The notes: generated from the sequence alone by a model not told the origin. Counted from the first letter of the stretch, positions 38,018 through 52,900 are shown. The stretch: DNA of 64,000 nucleotides from Muricea muricata (GCA_963855995.1 OY979728.1:372001-436000); one strand, 5' to 3'. Translations and numbers: made by a program.

Positions 38018-41000
38018 TTAAGGGTTGGGCATAGCCTGCGACGATGCTTTAGCAGCAATATTTGCCATTGAAAAACTATTAGGGACAATATTATTGGCTA
38101 CTTTGTTCTTTAAAATACTCGCGCGCCAAGCTTTTTGTATGGTGAGCGCTGCACATATCTCTCGATTGCGGACAAACGTCGTCGTTTCTGTGCGCTGTTT
38201 TGCTCTGTTTGGAAATGCGGCGAGGAATGCTTCCTCCAACTTCTTTTGCATCAATAAAAACACATCCGGGTTCTCTTGTTCGATGTCTCCCAGTAGGCGT
38301 TGAACCAGCGCCTGCAGAACATCCACACAATGAATGCGGTCACCCTGAAACATACAAAATTTTATCCAGGATTGTAGCACGTGATGAACAATAAAAAGTT
38401 ACAGTCACAAAAGTAAGAAGATGTTCAACGACTGAAAAGGTCTTCAAGTATATTTTTCTTACCTGTTGAATGGGGATGTGCAAATTGATGCACGCAAATT
38501 TGTTTGGCTTCGGCAACCTCATTGGCTCTTCCAAGGAATCCACGAAATCAGATAGGAGACCATGAGGGATATATTGGGTAGCATGTGGATCATACTCTTC
38601 CCACCTGTGATAGAACATATCAAGATCGTCGTTTGTAATGCCAGCGGCTTCTGCCTCGAATGCTTCATGTAAATTCTCCATAATGACCGCAATGTACATG
38701 TTGATAATAATCAACGACGTAATTAGGACGAACGAAACGAAATAAAATATAGCAAAATACGGGTTACCACAGTTACCGTTCGGAAGGTCGTCGTAAGTCG
38801 GGTCACAGTCGGGCGGTTGAATCATTAGAGGAGACAATACATCATTCCATCCGGCAGACGTCGACAGTCGGAATAACAACAACATTGAGTTACGAAACGT
38901 CTCGAAGTTTACCATGTCGTTAATGGCCCCCGAGTGCTTGACGTAGGAGAACGAAGACATCCCGATGATGGCGTAAATGAAAAGCAGAAGAAACAACAGC
39001 GCGCCGATATTGACGAGGGCTGGTAACGAGATTAGCAACGCGAATAAAAGGCGTCGAACTCCACGCGCGTTTTTGTAGAAACGAAGTAAGCGACCCACGC
39101 GAAATACACGAACCACGCGAAATATACTAGGAGTGATGATGAATGTATAGTTGAGATATTCCATTACCAGACCTGAAACAACAGCAGTGGTTAAAACTCA
39201 ATATTTATTCTATTAAACTTGTAATTTCGGTTTCGCACTAGATGTAAAAGTGATTTTTAAATTTCACTTATCCACCGTTTAAGCTAAACGCAACAGGCTC
39301 CGGGTCAGCATACTTGCTGCAAGTTGTGAGATTTTTGCTTGTGTAAAAGTTCTTTCATCAACAAACCTGCAATGGACAGCAATACGACAACGAAATCGAA
39401 GACATTCCACGGTTCCTTGAAGTACTCAAAACGCTGCACCCCAAGCCGGAATAATGCTTCGGCCAAAAATATGACAGTAAACACGACGTTACTGTAGAGT
39501 GGTAACCGTGAGGAAATATCACGGCGCTAGTCAAGGAAAATATTCGGAGGAGCCTTCTCTGAACAGACAAATTTAGTTAAAGTATTTGTTCAAACTAATT
39601 TACATCATGACATCATTCACATGCCTACTTAGTATTGCTTTAGTTAGTTTACAGCAACGTAAAGCCGAACAAAAGTAGCATTAGAACGGTCTACACAGTG
39701 TAAAACCTGTATACATCAGTCGAATGCCTGGTTACGTTTGTTCTGCTACACTCTACGTGGTGTTACCACGAGTCTATACCCACACAAGCCAATATAGACT
39801 TAAACTAACACCAGAAACATCATGTTCGCCTGAGGACATAACATCAAAACACATAAAAATACTGACTTAGCTAGCAATAGAAAAGGATATGAAGGAGATC
39901 GGTCACAGTTTCGCTCTGTCGGTAATGTCTTACCATCATAATCACCATGTTCAGTAGAATCAACATCATGATGACCAACTCGAATTTTGAACTGTTCACA
40001 ATATCAAACATAAATCCGGGCCACTTCTCCTAAAAATAATAAACGTTGGATTAACCAGACTTGAATAGATTGAAAACTGGGTTAAATCCTGGTTAAAGCG
40101 TCCTCAGGCTAGGTAGTGCAAGAACCTATGTCTTTCCAGTGTTATCAACTACACTACCTACACTAGCAACGTTTCTTCAAGGCTCTACCTTTGGTCTTTT
40201 TGCAACTTTCTTCGGTTTCTTGCTTGCGGCCTTCTTCAACGTGTCGTACCAAGCTCTCTGGGATTCAGTGAGAAATAATCCCACCGCACCGCTTTCGTAT
40301 TCCTTCTTCAGACGGTTAAAATTATCAATAATCACCCCGACAAACAGATTGAGCACGAAAAACGAGCCGAACAACACGAAAACGACAAAGTAGAGATGGG
40401 ACACGTGATTCTTGTCTCGTTCTGGCTGTTTATCAACCTGAAAATTCACAAGCAACATAACAAAGAATACATTTTGAATCTCTCAACTTGAATTTCTCAC
40501 ATACACTGGATCTCACCTCTGTCACGTCTGCAGCATCAGCCATAATTTCAATCCAACCTTCAAATGTCGCCTTGAAAGAAATACAACAACCGTCGTAAGT
40601 TGGTCGAAATGGGGTCAAATAAATTGTTTGAGGCAAACAAGTTTTCTATTACATTTTTAATATCACCTAGGGCGTGCATCCAACAACGCATGTTGTTGTA
40701 CAGGAGAAAGAGTACTAGCCTTAACGAATAGAACCAGCATTTTCCTAACTTTTTTTGCAGATCTTTAAACATATATTTTTACAGTGCGTACAAACTCATA
40801 ACTCCACACGTACCACTTGAAAAAGAGCAAGAAAGCCAGCGAGAGAGTTATCAAAGTTCATATCAGAATTCTTCCAAGTATAATTCATTGCAAGGCAGCT
40901 TGTCTTGTTAGACACTTTAGTATGAGATAGGATTTCACCAGCCGCAGTGACGCACTTATAAAATCTTCCACCGAAAAAGTGAACTCCCATTACACTGAAA

Positions 41001-43894
41001 ATGAGCCAGAATATCAAACACACGAGAGAGACGTTGCCAATTTCAGGAATCGCAGACAGTAGCGAGTTTACCACGACCTGTGTAAAAAGAGAATTTCACA
41101 ATTTCAGGGTGTACAATATCAGCACAAAATAAGTGTTTTTTGTCTTAAAATGTCGAGTTTATTCCCACTTCTAGTGGAGGTGGTTTGCGTGATAAGTACA
41201 ACCGTTAGTAAACGAAATTTAAAACAAAAACTAATTTTATTATCAGTTGCATTTAGAGGTAACTATTCCGTTGTAGCGAAAGTAGAACAAGAAGATTCTT
41301 AGTTGGGTACAGTATAAAATATCCGCGATGCCGTATAATAGCGAGAGCTACCGCAATACAATTTGCAATACAATTTGCAATAGTTTTGGCCGGGGGTTCA
41401 CAAAGTGTTCTTCACCCATGCATGAGATCTGCTAATCAGCGCTATCGTGGACAAAATCATTGTGTGTGTTTGACATGATAGAAGTGAGGCAACCTAGCTG
41501 GCGAGTGTCTTGAGCTTCGCTTACCTTCATCCCTTGCCAACGAGGTATTGCTCGTAGTGGACGCAAAGCACGCAATGTTCGTAGCGAGCGAAATGCGGTC
41601 AGATTACCATCACCGCCGCTGCCAGCCAAACTTACTATAGATACCTGGGAAATTAGGTGCAAATGCTAAAGCAAGTGTGATTGGGTGGGAGGGGAAATAC
41701 TTATTGCTGAATGAAACATTGGCTTACCACCACAATGAAGAAATCCAAACAGTTCCAGGCATTGCGAAAATACTGCATGAAACCCAGAGCGAACAATTTC
41801 AGTAAGAATTCTGATGCAAATATAACCGTGACGACGTAATTCAAGATCTTTAGAAAGGCTTTGAGGTTTGGCTTCGAATTCAAGTGCACATCTTCAAACG
41901 CCTGTAAATGCAATTTATCGTAGACTGTTCGTTAGTTAGAAGAAGGCAGCTCGAGAAGAGACAAGGGGTGGTTAGGGACGAAGAGGAGAGAGTTGGTAGA
42001 GAAGAGGCGGGCAAGAGAAGAGGCGGGCGAGAGAAGAGGCGGGCGAGAGAAGAGGCGGGTGAGAGAAGAGGCGGGCGAGAGAAGAGGCGGGCGAGAGAAG
42101 AGGCGGGCGAGAGAAGAGGCGGGCGAGAGAAGAGGCGGGTGAGAGAAGAGGCGGGCGAGAGAGAGAAGAGGTGGGGAGAGGAGGTGGGGGAGAAGAGGTA
42201 GCAAAAGAGAAGGTGGACGAAGAGAGATAGAAGAAAAGAGGTAGGGGAGAAGAGGTGTAGAAGACAACCGGGACTAAATATACAGATCACACACTTACCA
42301 ATGACACGCTACTGATGAATATGATAAACAGTATGAATGCATCAAAATATCTGTGTTCAACAATGCTAAGAACTTTCGTGCGAGAAAACACGAACGCTTC
42401 ATATACCATTGACTGGTTTTCCTTTTGCTCAGAGCATCTGTAACAAAATTTTGGAAAGCATCTTGGTAAAACCTTATCACGATCACGAAATGTCTTTTGG
42501 GAATGCTTCGATGATGTCGAACACATGCCACGTGACGATGTCCTAGAATCGGATTGGTTCACAATTTTCTGTTTGGATGGTAATGGCATGTTTTCATTGG
42601 AGATGACGTCATTACTATTACGCTCTGCGTCCTCATCCCCGTTTTCCGTTCTGCACGCTTTACCAGGTACGCGAAACGCGCGCAACGCACGCATCACGTT
42701 CAAAGATTTCTTGACAGCATGACGAAATCTTTCACGGATATTCAAGCGTCGTTTCGTCTGGCTGTTGCTTAGAGACTCCGTTGAGAACGAGTTGAGAAGG
42801 AGAGCGAGAAAAAGATTCAATATCTGGAAAGATGAAAAGAAAAAAATATTTAAAGATAAACTTTAAAAAATGATTAGCATCTAACATTTTACCATTCAAC
42901 ATTTTCGTCCCCACTCCCAATAGAAACTCGCGATAAGAATAAACATCCAGTGACCTATCAGTAGGTAAAATACGAATAAAATGATCACTGGGTCACTGAA
43001 CAAACTCACCAAAAAGTTTCCAATGATTAGAACAGCGAAGTAAAACACAACAGCCGTCGGCGTGGTCACGTGCATAGTTATGACCAGAGGCTCGATCCAT
43101 TCCCCACACAGTACTCGGAATATGATCATGAATGAATGCAGAAAATCACTGAAATTCCACCTCGGCACTTTCCTGTCCTCAAAATGATCTGGAGTGTAGC
43201 TGTGAGAGAATAACTGCATACCGATCACGGCGAATGTATACGTGACAATGGCGAGGAGCAGGGTGAGGTTGCCAAGCTGGCCAATGCTTGCACCAATGGT
43301 AGAGAGAAGGGCACGCATTGTGACCCAGGATTGCGCCAGTTTTAATATGCGAATCTATATGAAGACACCAATACAAGCATTATATCTCAGCCTAACTAGA
43401 CGTCTTAGTTAAAGGAACTTCACTGGCTTCCCGTCAAGTATCGGATAGAATTTAAGATTCTTATCTTAACTTTTCAAGCGATTTACGGATTGGCTCCGGA
43501 ATATTTGTGTGATTTAATCCAAATTAGGGAATTGCCTAACTATAATCTTAGAAGGAGTAATGAAATATTTCTTACTGTACCGTCCCATGAGTCACCAAAT
43601 TCAATCGGAGACAGAGCGTTTAAATTCGCTGCACCGAAACTATGGAATCGTCTTCCCAAAGAAATAAGACATTTAGATTCACTGGATAATTTTAAGAAAC
43701 AGTAAAAACCTATCTATTTCGTCTTGCTTATGATATTACCATATAATTTTCCATAAATAAATTTGAGTTGTATATATGTAGATTATATCTATTCTTAATT
43801 ATTTTTAATTAATTCATGTAATAGTTTTTACTGTAACCTTTCTCATAGCGCATTTGAACATTTTCATGATAATTTGCGCTTAATAAATGTATCC

Positions 43895-43974
<80 letters not shown>

Positions 43975-46900
43975 TAGTAGGATTTAATCGCCAAGTCGAC
44001 AAGAAGACCTGGGTACGAGGTTGAGCAGGATTATGATAATGTAACTATATCATTTCAGGGTAGCCGACCAAAACTTAACCAGAACCATCAGCTTGTCCCA
44101 AATAGTTTTATTTTTGGTGTGATTAAGAAATTTATACGGAATCATGATTCCCAATGCGGTGTTGATTTTAGAAAACCAAGGATATTTTACACTAACTGAA
44201 CATCTAACAATGCACTGTTCTACTCGTATTTCATACCAGTCTGAAGGTCCTGAGTACACTGAAGCCCAGGCCAGACGTGACGTCAGGTAGACACAATATG
44301 ACGATCATTTCTGCAAAACTGATCATGATGATAAAACCATCCAGAATATTCCAACGACTTTGAAAGTAACCTCGCAACGACAGAGCCGTCACCTTCACGA
44401 GCATTTCCACAATAAACACAATTGTACACGACTGGAAAAAAAGAATATGTAATGTTAGATACAAAATGGTATATGTTACTGACAGTTTGTAATAGCCAGT
44501 CAATAAAATATAGTAAAAAAAAAAACTCAGATGACTTGCTTTGAAATAACGTGTGAAATTCACGTGAAATTTGTGTGATCATATGTGAAATTTATGTAGT
44601 GATATGTGAAATTTATGCAATCACATGTGAAATTCCTGTGAAGTTTGTGTGATCACATGTGACACTCATGTAATCACATGTGAAATTCACGTGATTACAA
44701 TTAAAATCCATGCCATCATATGTGAAGTTTATGTGACCACATGTGAAATGCATTACTTGAAACTGCAGAAATGATAGAGTATGCCGCCTTTTATGAAAAA
44801 CAAATCATTTTGAGCTGGTCAAACTCATTTTTGCAAGTATTCAAAATTTCACCTATGGTCTCTTGATCCAATGCCAAATATTGATCCAATAAAGAATTGG
44901 AAAAAAATACGCTATACCACTTATATTCGGGTTTTTGAGAAGTACCATATGAGATTACATGCTAGCGTAATCAATTTACGTTAGCAGGTTTCAAAAGGAG
45001 TCACGAATTCTGCTACCTTTGAAGGATTAGCCTTAGGATGGTAAAAAAAAGAGAGCATGACGATGGTGAAATGGACCAAGTATTGTTATAAAAGACAGCT
45101 TTGGACATTTGGCGCCTGGACAGAATTGGACGTTGTTGTCGCCAACATTAACACCACGGAAAAACGTCTGCGCATGCGCGTGATTCGTGTTAATGCAACC
45201 ACAATCCTTGCAACAGCGGAGCCTAACGTATATCAATACAAACGGCGATTCCATACTATCGATGGTCGGATCCGAATCTAGAATTCCAGGGTTTTAGCAC
45301 TCATGGTCTGGGGGCCGCTTCTACCCTCCCCTAATAGTTCGAATTCGAGCCAGAGATGGTGGATAGTAGGCGAAGGCAGTCAATTGGCCGTTAATGTTGG
45401 CGACAACAACGTCCAATTCTGTCAGGCGCCAAATGTCCAAAGCCATCTTTTATCACAATACTTGGTCCATTTCACCATCGTTATGCTCTCTTTTTTTACC
45501 ATCCTAAGGCTAATCCTTCGAAGGTAGCAGAATTCCTGACTTCTTTTGAAACCTGATAATGTAAATTGGTTACGCTAGCATGTAATCTCATATGGTACTT
45601 CTCAAAAACCCTAATATAAGTGGTATAGCGTATTTTTTTCCAATTCTTTATTATGGCATTTTTTGTAAAAATTTGTACCTCATTCAATTAAAAACGGGTA
45701 AATAATTTAAACCACATTCGACAACGCAGTTCAACGATAATTCTCTTGCTCTGAATTATTTTCGTTTTGGCTATGTTTAAGAATTGATTATAGGCTAGAG
45801 AAAACCCCGCTAAGACAATTTAAACTTAGTGGGAATCACTTGAAATCACTTGAAAGTTTGCCAAAACGACGGAATATGTCTTCCTTCATGAAAAACTCAT
45901 TTCTAGCCAGGTAAACTCATTTTTGCAAGTTTTCAAAATTTCACCTATTGTCTCCTGACTCAATCCATGTTTTGGTATCTGGGGAAATGTCAAACTATTG
46001 ATGTGCTCACTTTGGGACAAACAATACGGAATTTTTGCTTCTGAGAAATGGTTTAACTGCACCGTGAAAGAAACGCAACTTTTGCTGCCGAACAACAAGA
46101 ATTAAGCCCACGAACATTTTGAAGAATTAGTGAGACTACTTACTAGATTAATGTTGTCCAAAGTATTCGCGAACTTTCTGTTCATCCCATGATATTCCAT
46201 AGCCATAACAACGGTGTTTAAGAATATTACGCTGGTTATAAACCAATCAAACATCGGATTCATTATGAGCATCGCACTGTGGCGACGTAATTTGCTAACT
46301 GGATTGTGATTCCAGTCAGTTGCCAGCGGGATCGTGACGCAGACAGATGAGGTCTGAACTAAGATCGTTCCTGTATGTTGAGCTGACGCAAGGCCAGTTA
46401 CAATTGACTTGCGGTCTGACTTCCCCCATGCTACCGGTGTTGTATCCGCTGGGGATCTCTTTGCGGTACTAGCAACATATCTCCCACCTTTGATTTTCTC
46501 AGAAATGTTTGCGTGGTCTTCCGAGAAAGAATTAGAGTTGGAAAGTTGAGCGAAGTTTTCATTCTCAGGACGAGTCTCGAGTTCTAGTGTTTTTCCTGCT
46601 GTTTTATTCCATGCAAGAAATTCACCATCGAAGCAGGATGGTGTCTGATTCGTGATGTTCTCATTTAACATCGTTTGCAATTTCTCTGATGGTTCCAGTA
46701 AATTAGTTATAGAGTTCTCGTTAGTAAAGGTGGTATTAAATTTTGTCATTTCAACGCTATTCTTCGTATCTTCTTCAGCGTCGGCCATTAAACTCGAGTG
46801 TCCTTCAGTTGATACCTTTTCACACCACAGCGTTTTCTCCACCAGTTTGTTTCGCTTTGTGTATTTATGTTTTTCTCTAAGCTCTGCTGTTCCATTATAT

Positions 46901-49900
46901 ACAGTATTCCTGTTACCTTTAATGCAGTCATCTGCGTCATATCTTCCCCTATGGTTATCTGTTGTGCCAGCTTTGTCCTTTTTCTGATTGCAGGACGTTC
47001 CTCCCTCTTCGCTTGTCTCCAAGTCTTCGCCGTCGATTCTCTCGAGAATTTCAGGCTGGTAATCACAGAACGAGACGACGCTTTGATCATCAAACGCATA
47101 CGCGGTGACTTTGTCTAGAGTCAGGGGGCTTTGTGCCGGTGTGGTTTTATCATCCGGTGAAGAGGGGTAATACGGCCCCGGGGAGGGGGCTGGGTTGCCG
47201 GCATGCGGTGAGGTTTTGGCACGCCCGCGAAGCACAGATGGCCACCTAGATGCGTGTTTTGAAGGTTTGCTAGGGAAAAGTTTTTGAGGTGTGAAAGAAA
47301 CGTGGAGTGAATATGAAGAAGATGATGCTCTGAACTGGTTGTTGCCAGTTTCCTAAAAAGATAAGAAGAAAACAGTGTGATTTTATCAATAACAAATAGA
47401 GAGTCAGAAATCCACAACAACTTGCTTGCACAGATATAAAATTTTGAAATATTTAGCTTTTCTGTAGACTTGGTAGACTTAATTTCTTACACATCGTAGT
47501 CTATAGTAGCTACGTAGTCTCGATATAGACTTATTTGAGGATTTATATTTCGCCTGCATGCTGAAAGAACTATAACTGACTGAATATTACCTGATTATTT
47601 AAGTTTGCCAGTTCCTGTTGATACGATAAGGCTACAACGGCAAGAATTAGATTTAGGATGTAGAACGAACCGAAAAATATGACCATGAGAAAATAAAATA
47701 CGGACCAGAAGCCATTTGATGCGATGATCTATGAAAATGAAAAAGATTCATAGATACAAGAAAACAACACCTGTCAGTCAGTAGCGAAGCCAGCCCGACA
47801 ATTTGGTCATGCTATGCAAATTAAAATCATTATCATTATTCATTTCTTTAGAACTTGATTCTTTATACGGTCAAGAACACAGAAAAATTTGCATTTGCAC
47901 GACCAAATGTCGGGCTAGCTTCACTACCACTGTCAGTATAACAAGGACTATTCTAAAGGCTGCTTTCCAGTTATCCGTTTTTTACACGTACGTGCACGCA
48001 CGTAAAAGTTTAAACTCTTCTGAGTAGTTTGTATTTAACAAATAGAATCACTAAAGTACGCTAACTCGTAGGGAATGCTGAGTTCCCCCCATCAAAACAT
48101 TTGTTCATTTCAAATGTAATATTGATATTGATTAGACTTTCACATGCGTGTACGTATGTGTGTAAAACGCGTAACTGGAAAACAGCCTTAAGGTGGAGTT
48201 ACCAGGAGTTTTTTAAATGGGAGATATATTTCTAGAGTTGGGAGTCTGGACTGTTACATAGTGTTTACAATACGAGCGACCTTGTTGTATTGAATACAGC
48301 CGAACAGAAGGCGAGAGATTGCATTCTTAATACAACAGGACCGTAATCATGTCAGGTTAGAATCACATAAAGTCAAAATTCCCAACTCCAGAAAAATATT
48401 TCCCATTTAAAGTAACTTTAGCATAGAATAATCCAGTGGTCAGTAAATTGATTGGAAATCGACTTAAAACGGTCAGCAAAGTCTGAGAAAGATCTTCTCC
48501 TGCCCCAAAAAGCTGTTGAGGACTGTATTGAGAAACTATGAATAGTTTCAGTCTATTGTTCAATTTAGATAAGTCTTATACATACATATTCATAGACATT
48601 CTCCCAGTAATCAGCTGTCACGAGTTGGATGGTACACAATAACGCCCACGGGAAAGTATCAAAACTCGTATAACCATGGTTAGGATTGTCTCCGACATCA
48701 GGAAAACAAGTATAATTAGTTGGACACGACCTGCAAAGTCAAAACGACTCAAGTATAAAACACTGCGTGTAACTAGAGTTGCCAATATATCAAATACATT
48801 TGGCGGTTTGTCCGAAAGATCTTTCAAAATCTATTCTGTCTTCAAGAGCTGAATTACAAAAGAAATGCTATGAAAGATTGTATTATTCATCCAAAACTAC
48901 AGAGATTCAAACCTGGCCGATGAGCTGTTTCCACATACTACTGGAGCACCGTCATCGAATAACCAATTACCTGAAAAACCACAAGTGAAGGAAATTAAAT
49001 TCGTGAAGCTCAAGCATTTAGTTGTTTTTTTTTTCGTTCGAAAACTTACTTTCGTTTGCAACGAATTTCTGGAAATCGGTCACATTCGTTCCTGGAATCA
49101 ATACGCACTTATTCCGCAAATCTCCAACGAACAACTGCATACCAATCAGAGCAAATATCGAAATAAAAAATAGGGACAACACCAAAACGTCCGTTAACAT
49201 TCGCATTGAACGTAAGAAAGCATTTACCATCGTCCGCAAACCTGACGAGTAAAAACATAGAAAATAGAACTCCTTAACAGGGTCCTGAAGTGAGATTCTG
49301 TTCCCATCTCCCATTACGATTTTTGACTATATTCCAATTGTCTAAATGCGGAAATCCCATAATCCTAGTAGTTCATAACTTAAACCCATTGCCCTTTTCT
49401 ATCCGCTTTTGGCCAATGAGTCCCAGTCCCAGTGCACGGAATCCCCCTTCTCCCAGCACGAAATTGGAATTTCCGCCTCTTATTCTACTCCTTCGGACCC
49501 ATCTTTAAGTGTGAGTCACCTCAAGTAATTGAGATCACGCCAGATACTGTACCATGAATCTAGTCAAACACAAACCTTCAATGACAGATATTGTCCTCAA
49601 AGCTCTCAAGACACGAAATGTTCGTATTCCTGAGAAATTAGCAACACTTGGAGCCATAGTAAGATACCTAGAATAAACAACATCGTTCAAAATGTGTAGT
49701 GGGCTGTTCTGGCTCTACAATATCTAATCGACTGGGGCTGGTTATACGGAAGCTGAATAGCGCTATTCACCGGATAGTTATTTTCTCAAACTTTGCAAAC
49801 ATGTTCAGTAACAGGTAAAACAAAGATCACCACTTTTTATCTCTTGCACGTTCAATATCCCCGGGGCCGGTTGTATCAAAGGCGTTTAGCTTAAACGGTG

Positions 49901-52900
49901 GATAAGCGAAATTTAAAAATCACTTTTATATCTAGTACAGAACCGAAATTATGAGTTTAATACAATAAATATTTAGTTTTCTAAATAATTATCCTTCTCA
50001 GGTCAAATAAGTTTAGCTGGTTTGTTTATACAACATGCAAACTTGTTTTATATTTTTTACTTATCCACCGTTTAAGCTAAACGCCTTTGATACAACCGGC
50101 CCCAGGTGTCATTGCTTTTACACCATTCTGAGGCAGATGAGAAAATCACTATCCGGTGAATAGCCCTGCTCACCTTTCGTAGAGCCGATTCCTGGTCTTT
50201 CAGCTTTTGAATACCACCGTTTAAATAAAATTTGAAGAAAAATTAAGCAAACCAAATTATACTGCGTGGGTACTCATAGTGCGTGGGTACTCATAGTGCG
50301 TGGGTACTCATAGTGCGTAGGTACATCTATACATACCCTAGAATAACGACTAGGAAATCAAGCCAGTTCCAAGGATCACGGAGATACGCAAACTTATGAA
50401 GACAAAATCCTTTTCCGATAATCTTCAAAATCATTTCCAATGTATACAGCGCCGCAAAGACATACCTGGAGAAAGATAAAACTAAACGTTATTGCATTAA
50501 AAATGTCGTACACTTTTTGAAATGGATCAGGAAAGGACGTGGTCAGGTTTTAAACAATCTTGTCTCGTTCGAAACTCCGTTAATTCCATGAAGAAGTGTC
50601 ATTCTGTACGATCAAATCGAGCACTAATATGCTTACAACCTTCGCAAGTCTTTGCGAAATAAGCGAAATAATCATATACAGTTCACAAGCAATGTTCATT
50701 ACAAACACATTTTACTGTGGTTCAGAAATATGAACTACAGCCAATAAAAAACCAACAACGCCGTAACAAATTCTGTCTATATTACGTAATCTAATTGCTA
50801 GTTGGAGTTGACATTCGCTTATTACGTCTGCTAATTGATACTTTTTGCGCGAGCTGAATCTATCCATTCTTCTCTCATCTGTCCACTGATTGGCACAAAG
50901 TCGGCAAGATCTGAAAAAATAGATATGTGTTGCCTTGCTTAGCTTTACTTACTCGACTTGTTCTGCCTGGTCTTTGAATGCCAGTAATACACAGTTGGTT
51001 AAAATCAACAGCAAAATAAACAGCTCAAAATATCTTTTAAAAAGTCAAAGAAATACATAAGATCGACGATGAGAATTTGAACTGAAACGACCCAGAGATT
51101 TCCTACTTGACCAAGAGTTTGTCTTTTGGCCTTTTATATCACAAACGATGAGAAACTGAGAATAACAAATACTTGACACAGAAACAAGATCTCAAAGCAT
51201 TGTAGCTTAATGAGGTTTATGGTGTTACTCTGAGTCTATATTCACACTGGGCAAGTTGAAAAATATGTCTGACCACTGTAGGAATTGAACCTACGACCTT
51301 TGGAATGCTAGCCCGATGTTCTGCCAACTGAGGTTCGCAATATCTCGAACCAACTCGTCATGTAGTTCGATTGGGAAATTGGGTTAGCATTCCAGAGGTC
51401 GCAGGTTAGAACCCCACCCTTACTCCGTAGTCAGACATGTTTTTGTGGATATACACTGAAAACAACACCACAAACGTTATTTTCACCTTAGTACATACGC
51501 AATAAAATCACGACGGTAGCCTTAAATACATCTTTGACGTTGCGCCTAAATCTTCCATTGTAGGCAATAAAGGATACTGATTGGTCGTCAGAAAAATGAC
51601 GTATTTTCTCAGAGAGCTCCGCGGAGAGAATAAATAAAGACTTCTCTGCTTGTTGAAACGATATACAATCTGTTTCCCAAATCGTCTGGCAATCACCACG
51701 AAAGTCTGCAAAGATAGAAAGTGTTTTTATACAACAACACAGAAAACCAAATCTACTTCATTTAGGAAACTCCCCTGAGGGCATCGTACAATGTTATCAC
51801 TTTGAAAATTGGTTGAAGATAGGTTGAAACGTCAACAACATATTTCATCTATATTTCGTCACTATTCTTTTGCAAACGTTAGTTCAGCGTTAGTATCAAC
51901 AGAGGTCGATCTAACGTCCATTCATGGTTGATTCTATGCATGACGTCAATTTCACGTGTAATCTCACCGTTGTTGATGAGATTAACTGCGTAATTTCCAC
52001 GTCATTTCAATGTCGGAAAGCAACGTTGATCGAATTTGCATTTTCAATCTTTCTCATCGTCAATTCAACATTTTGGTTCAACGTCCGCAATTCAATGTTG
52101 CTTAGAGGTTTAGCTATAACGTTATTTTGTCAACTGAACGAGTTCTTATCGACTAGGGACTTTAATTCAGCCCAATTGTTGCATGCATAACAGGGTTGAG
52201 AATAGACTCGTATAGAGAAACGGAATTACAGATACATGTACTTTTTTTGTTCTAAAGAGGGAACATGCTACAGCTGTAATTGCAAGACCTGTATTTTTGC
52301 ACAATAGTACGTGGAGAGAGCATATAACAATGACTTGAATAATTCCCTTGTAGTGAACGTTTTTGTCATTATCTACCAAAATTGATACATATCCTGACGA
52401 ACGTATTTTGATTTTTACAACATTGTCTAGACAGCATTCAATTATATTTAATTATCAATTGAAGACGAAATTAAAGTTGAATTTACGAAACATACGGCAT
52501 GACTCGTTTAAAAGAACAATTCAAAATACGTTCAGCTTTCACACAGACACTGTGAATTTTTAATCGGCTAAAGATTTACTTTTAAACATTTCAAAATTTC
52601 TTTCTTCAAAGCATCAATTGTAAATCAAAGTTACAAAAGAAAAACATTAAAAATTCATAGCTAATTTTTAACTCGATTAAAAAAGTTTTATTTGAAAATT
52701 CGGATTGACATAATGTAGTTTGAGGGATCTACTAAAGCGCTGTCGCTCGCGGCTGGCAATCAAAAGGAATGCACAAACATTTGTCACAAATTTACATCTC
52801 TTAAGAGCAGAATTGCGTTGCAAGTTGCAAGAAAAATTGCACCGTGTGACAGTGCCTTTACTTCGGAACCCTGTGTAACTTCACTTTAAATACATTTTAT

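Noticed and set aside
41880..42290. Long open frames on both strands rich in Arg/Glu or Leu/Pro/Ser
   Set aside because: They are by-products of the 16-bp purine minisatellite, which lacks stop codons in several frames.
51924..52190. 88-codon frame in sodium-channel intron 1
   Set aside because: The region is built of short CAACGTT/AATTCAACA-like motifs and lacks coding character. No partner exons.
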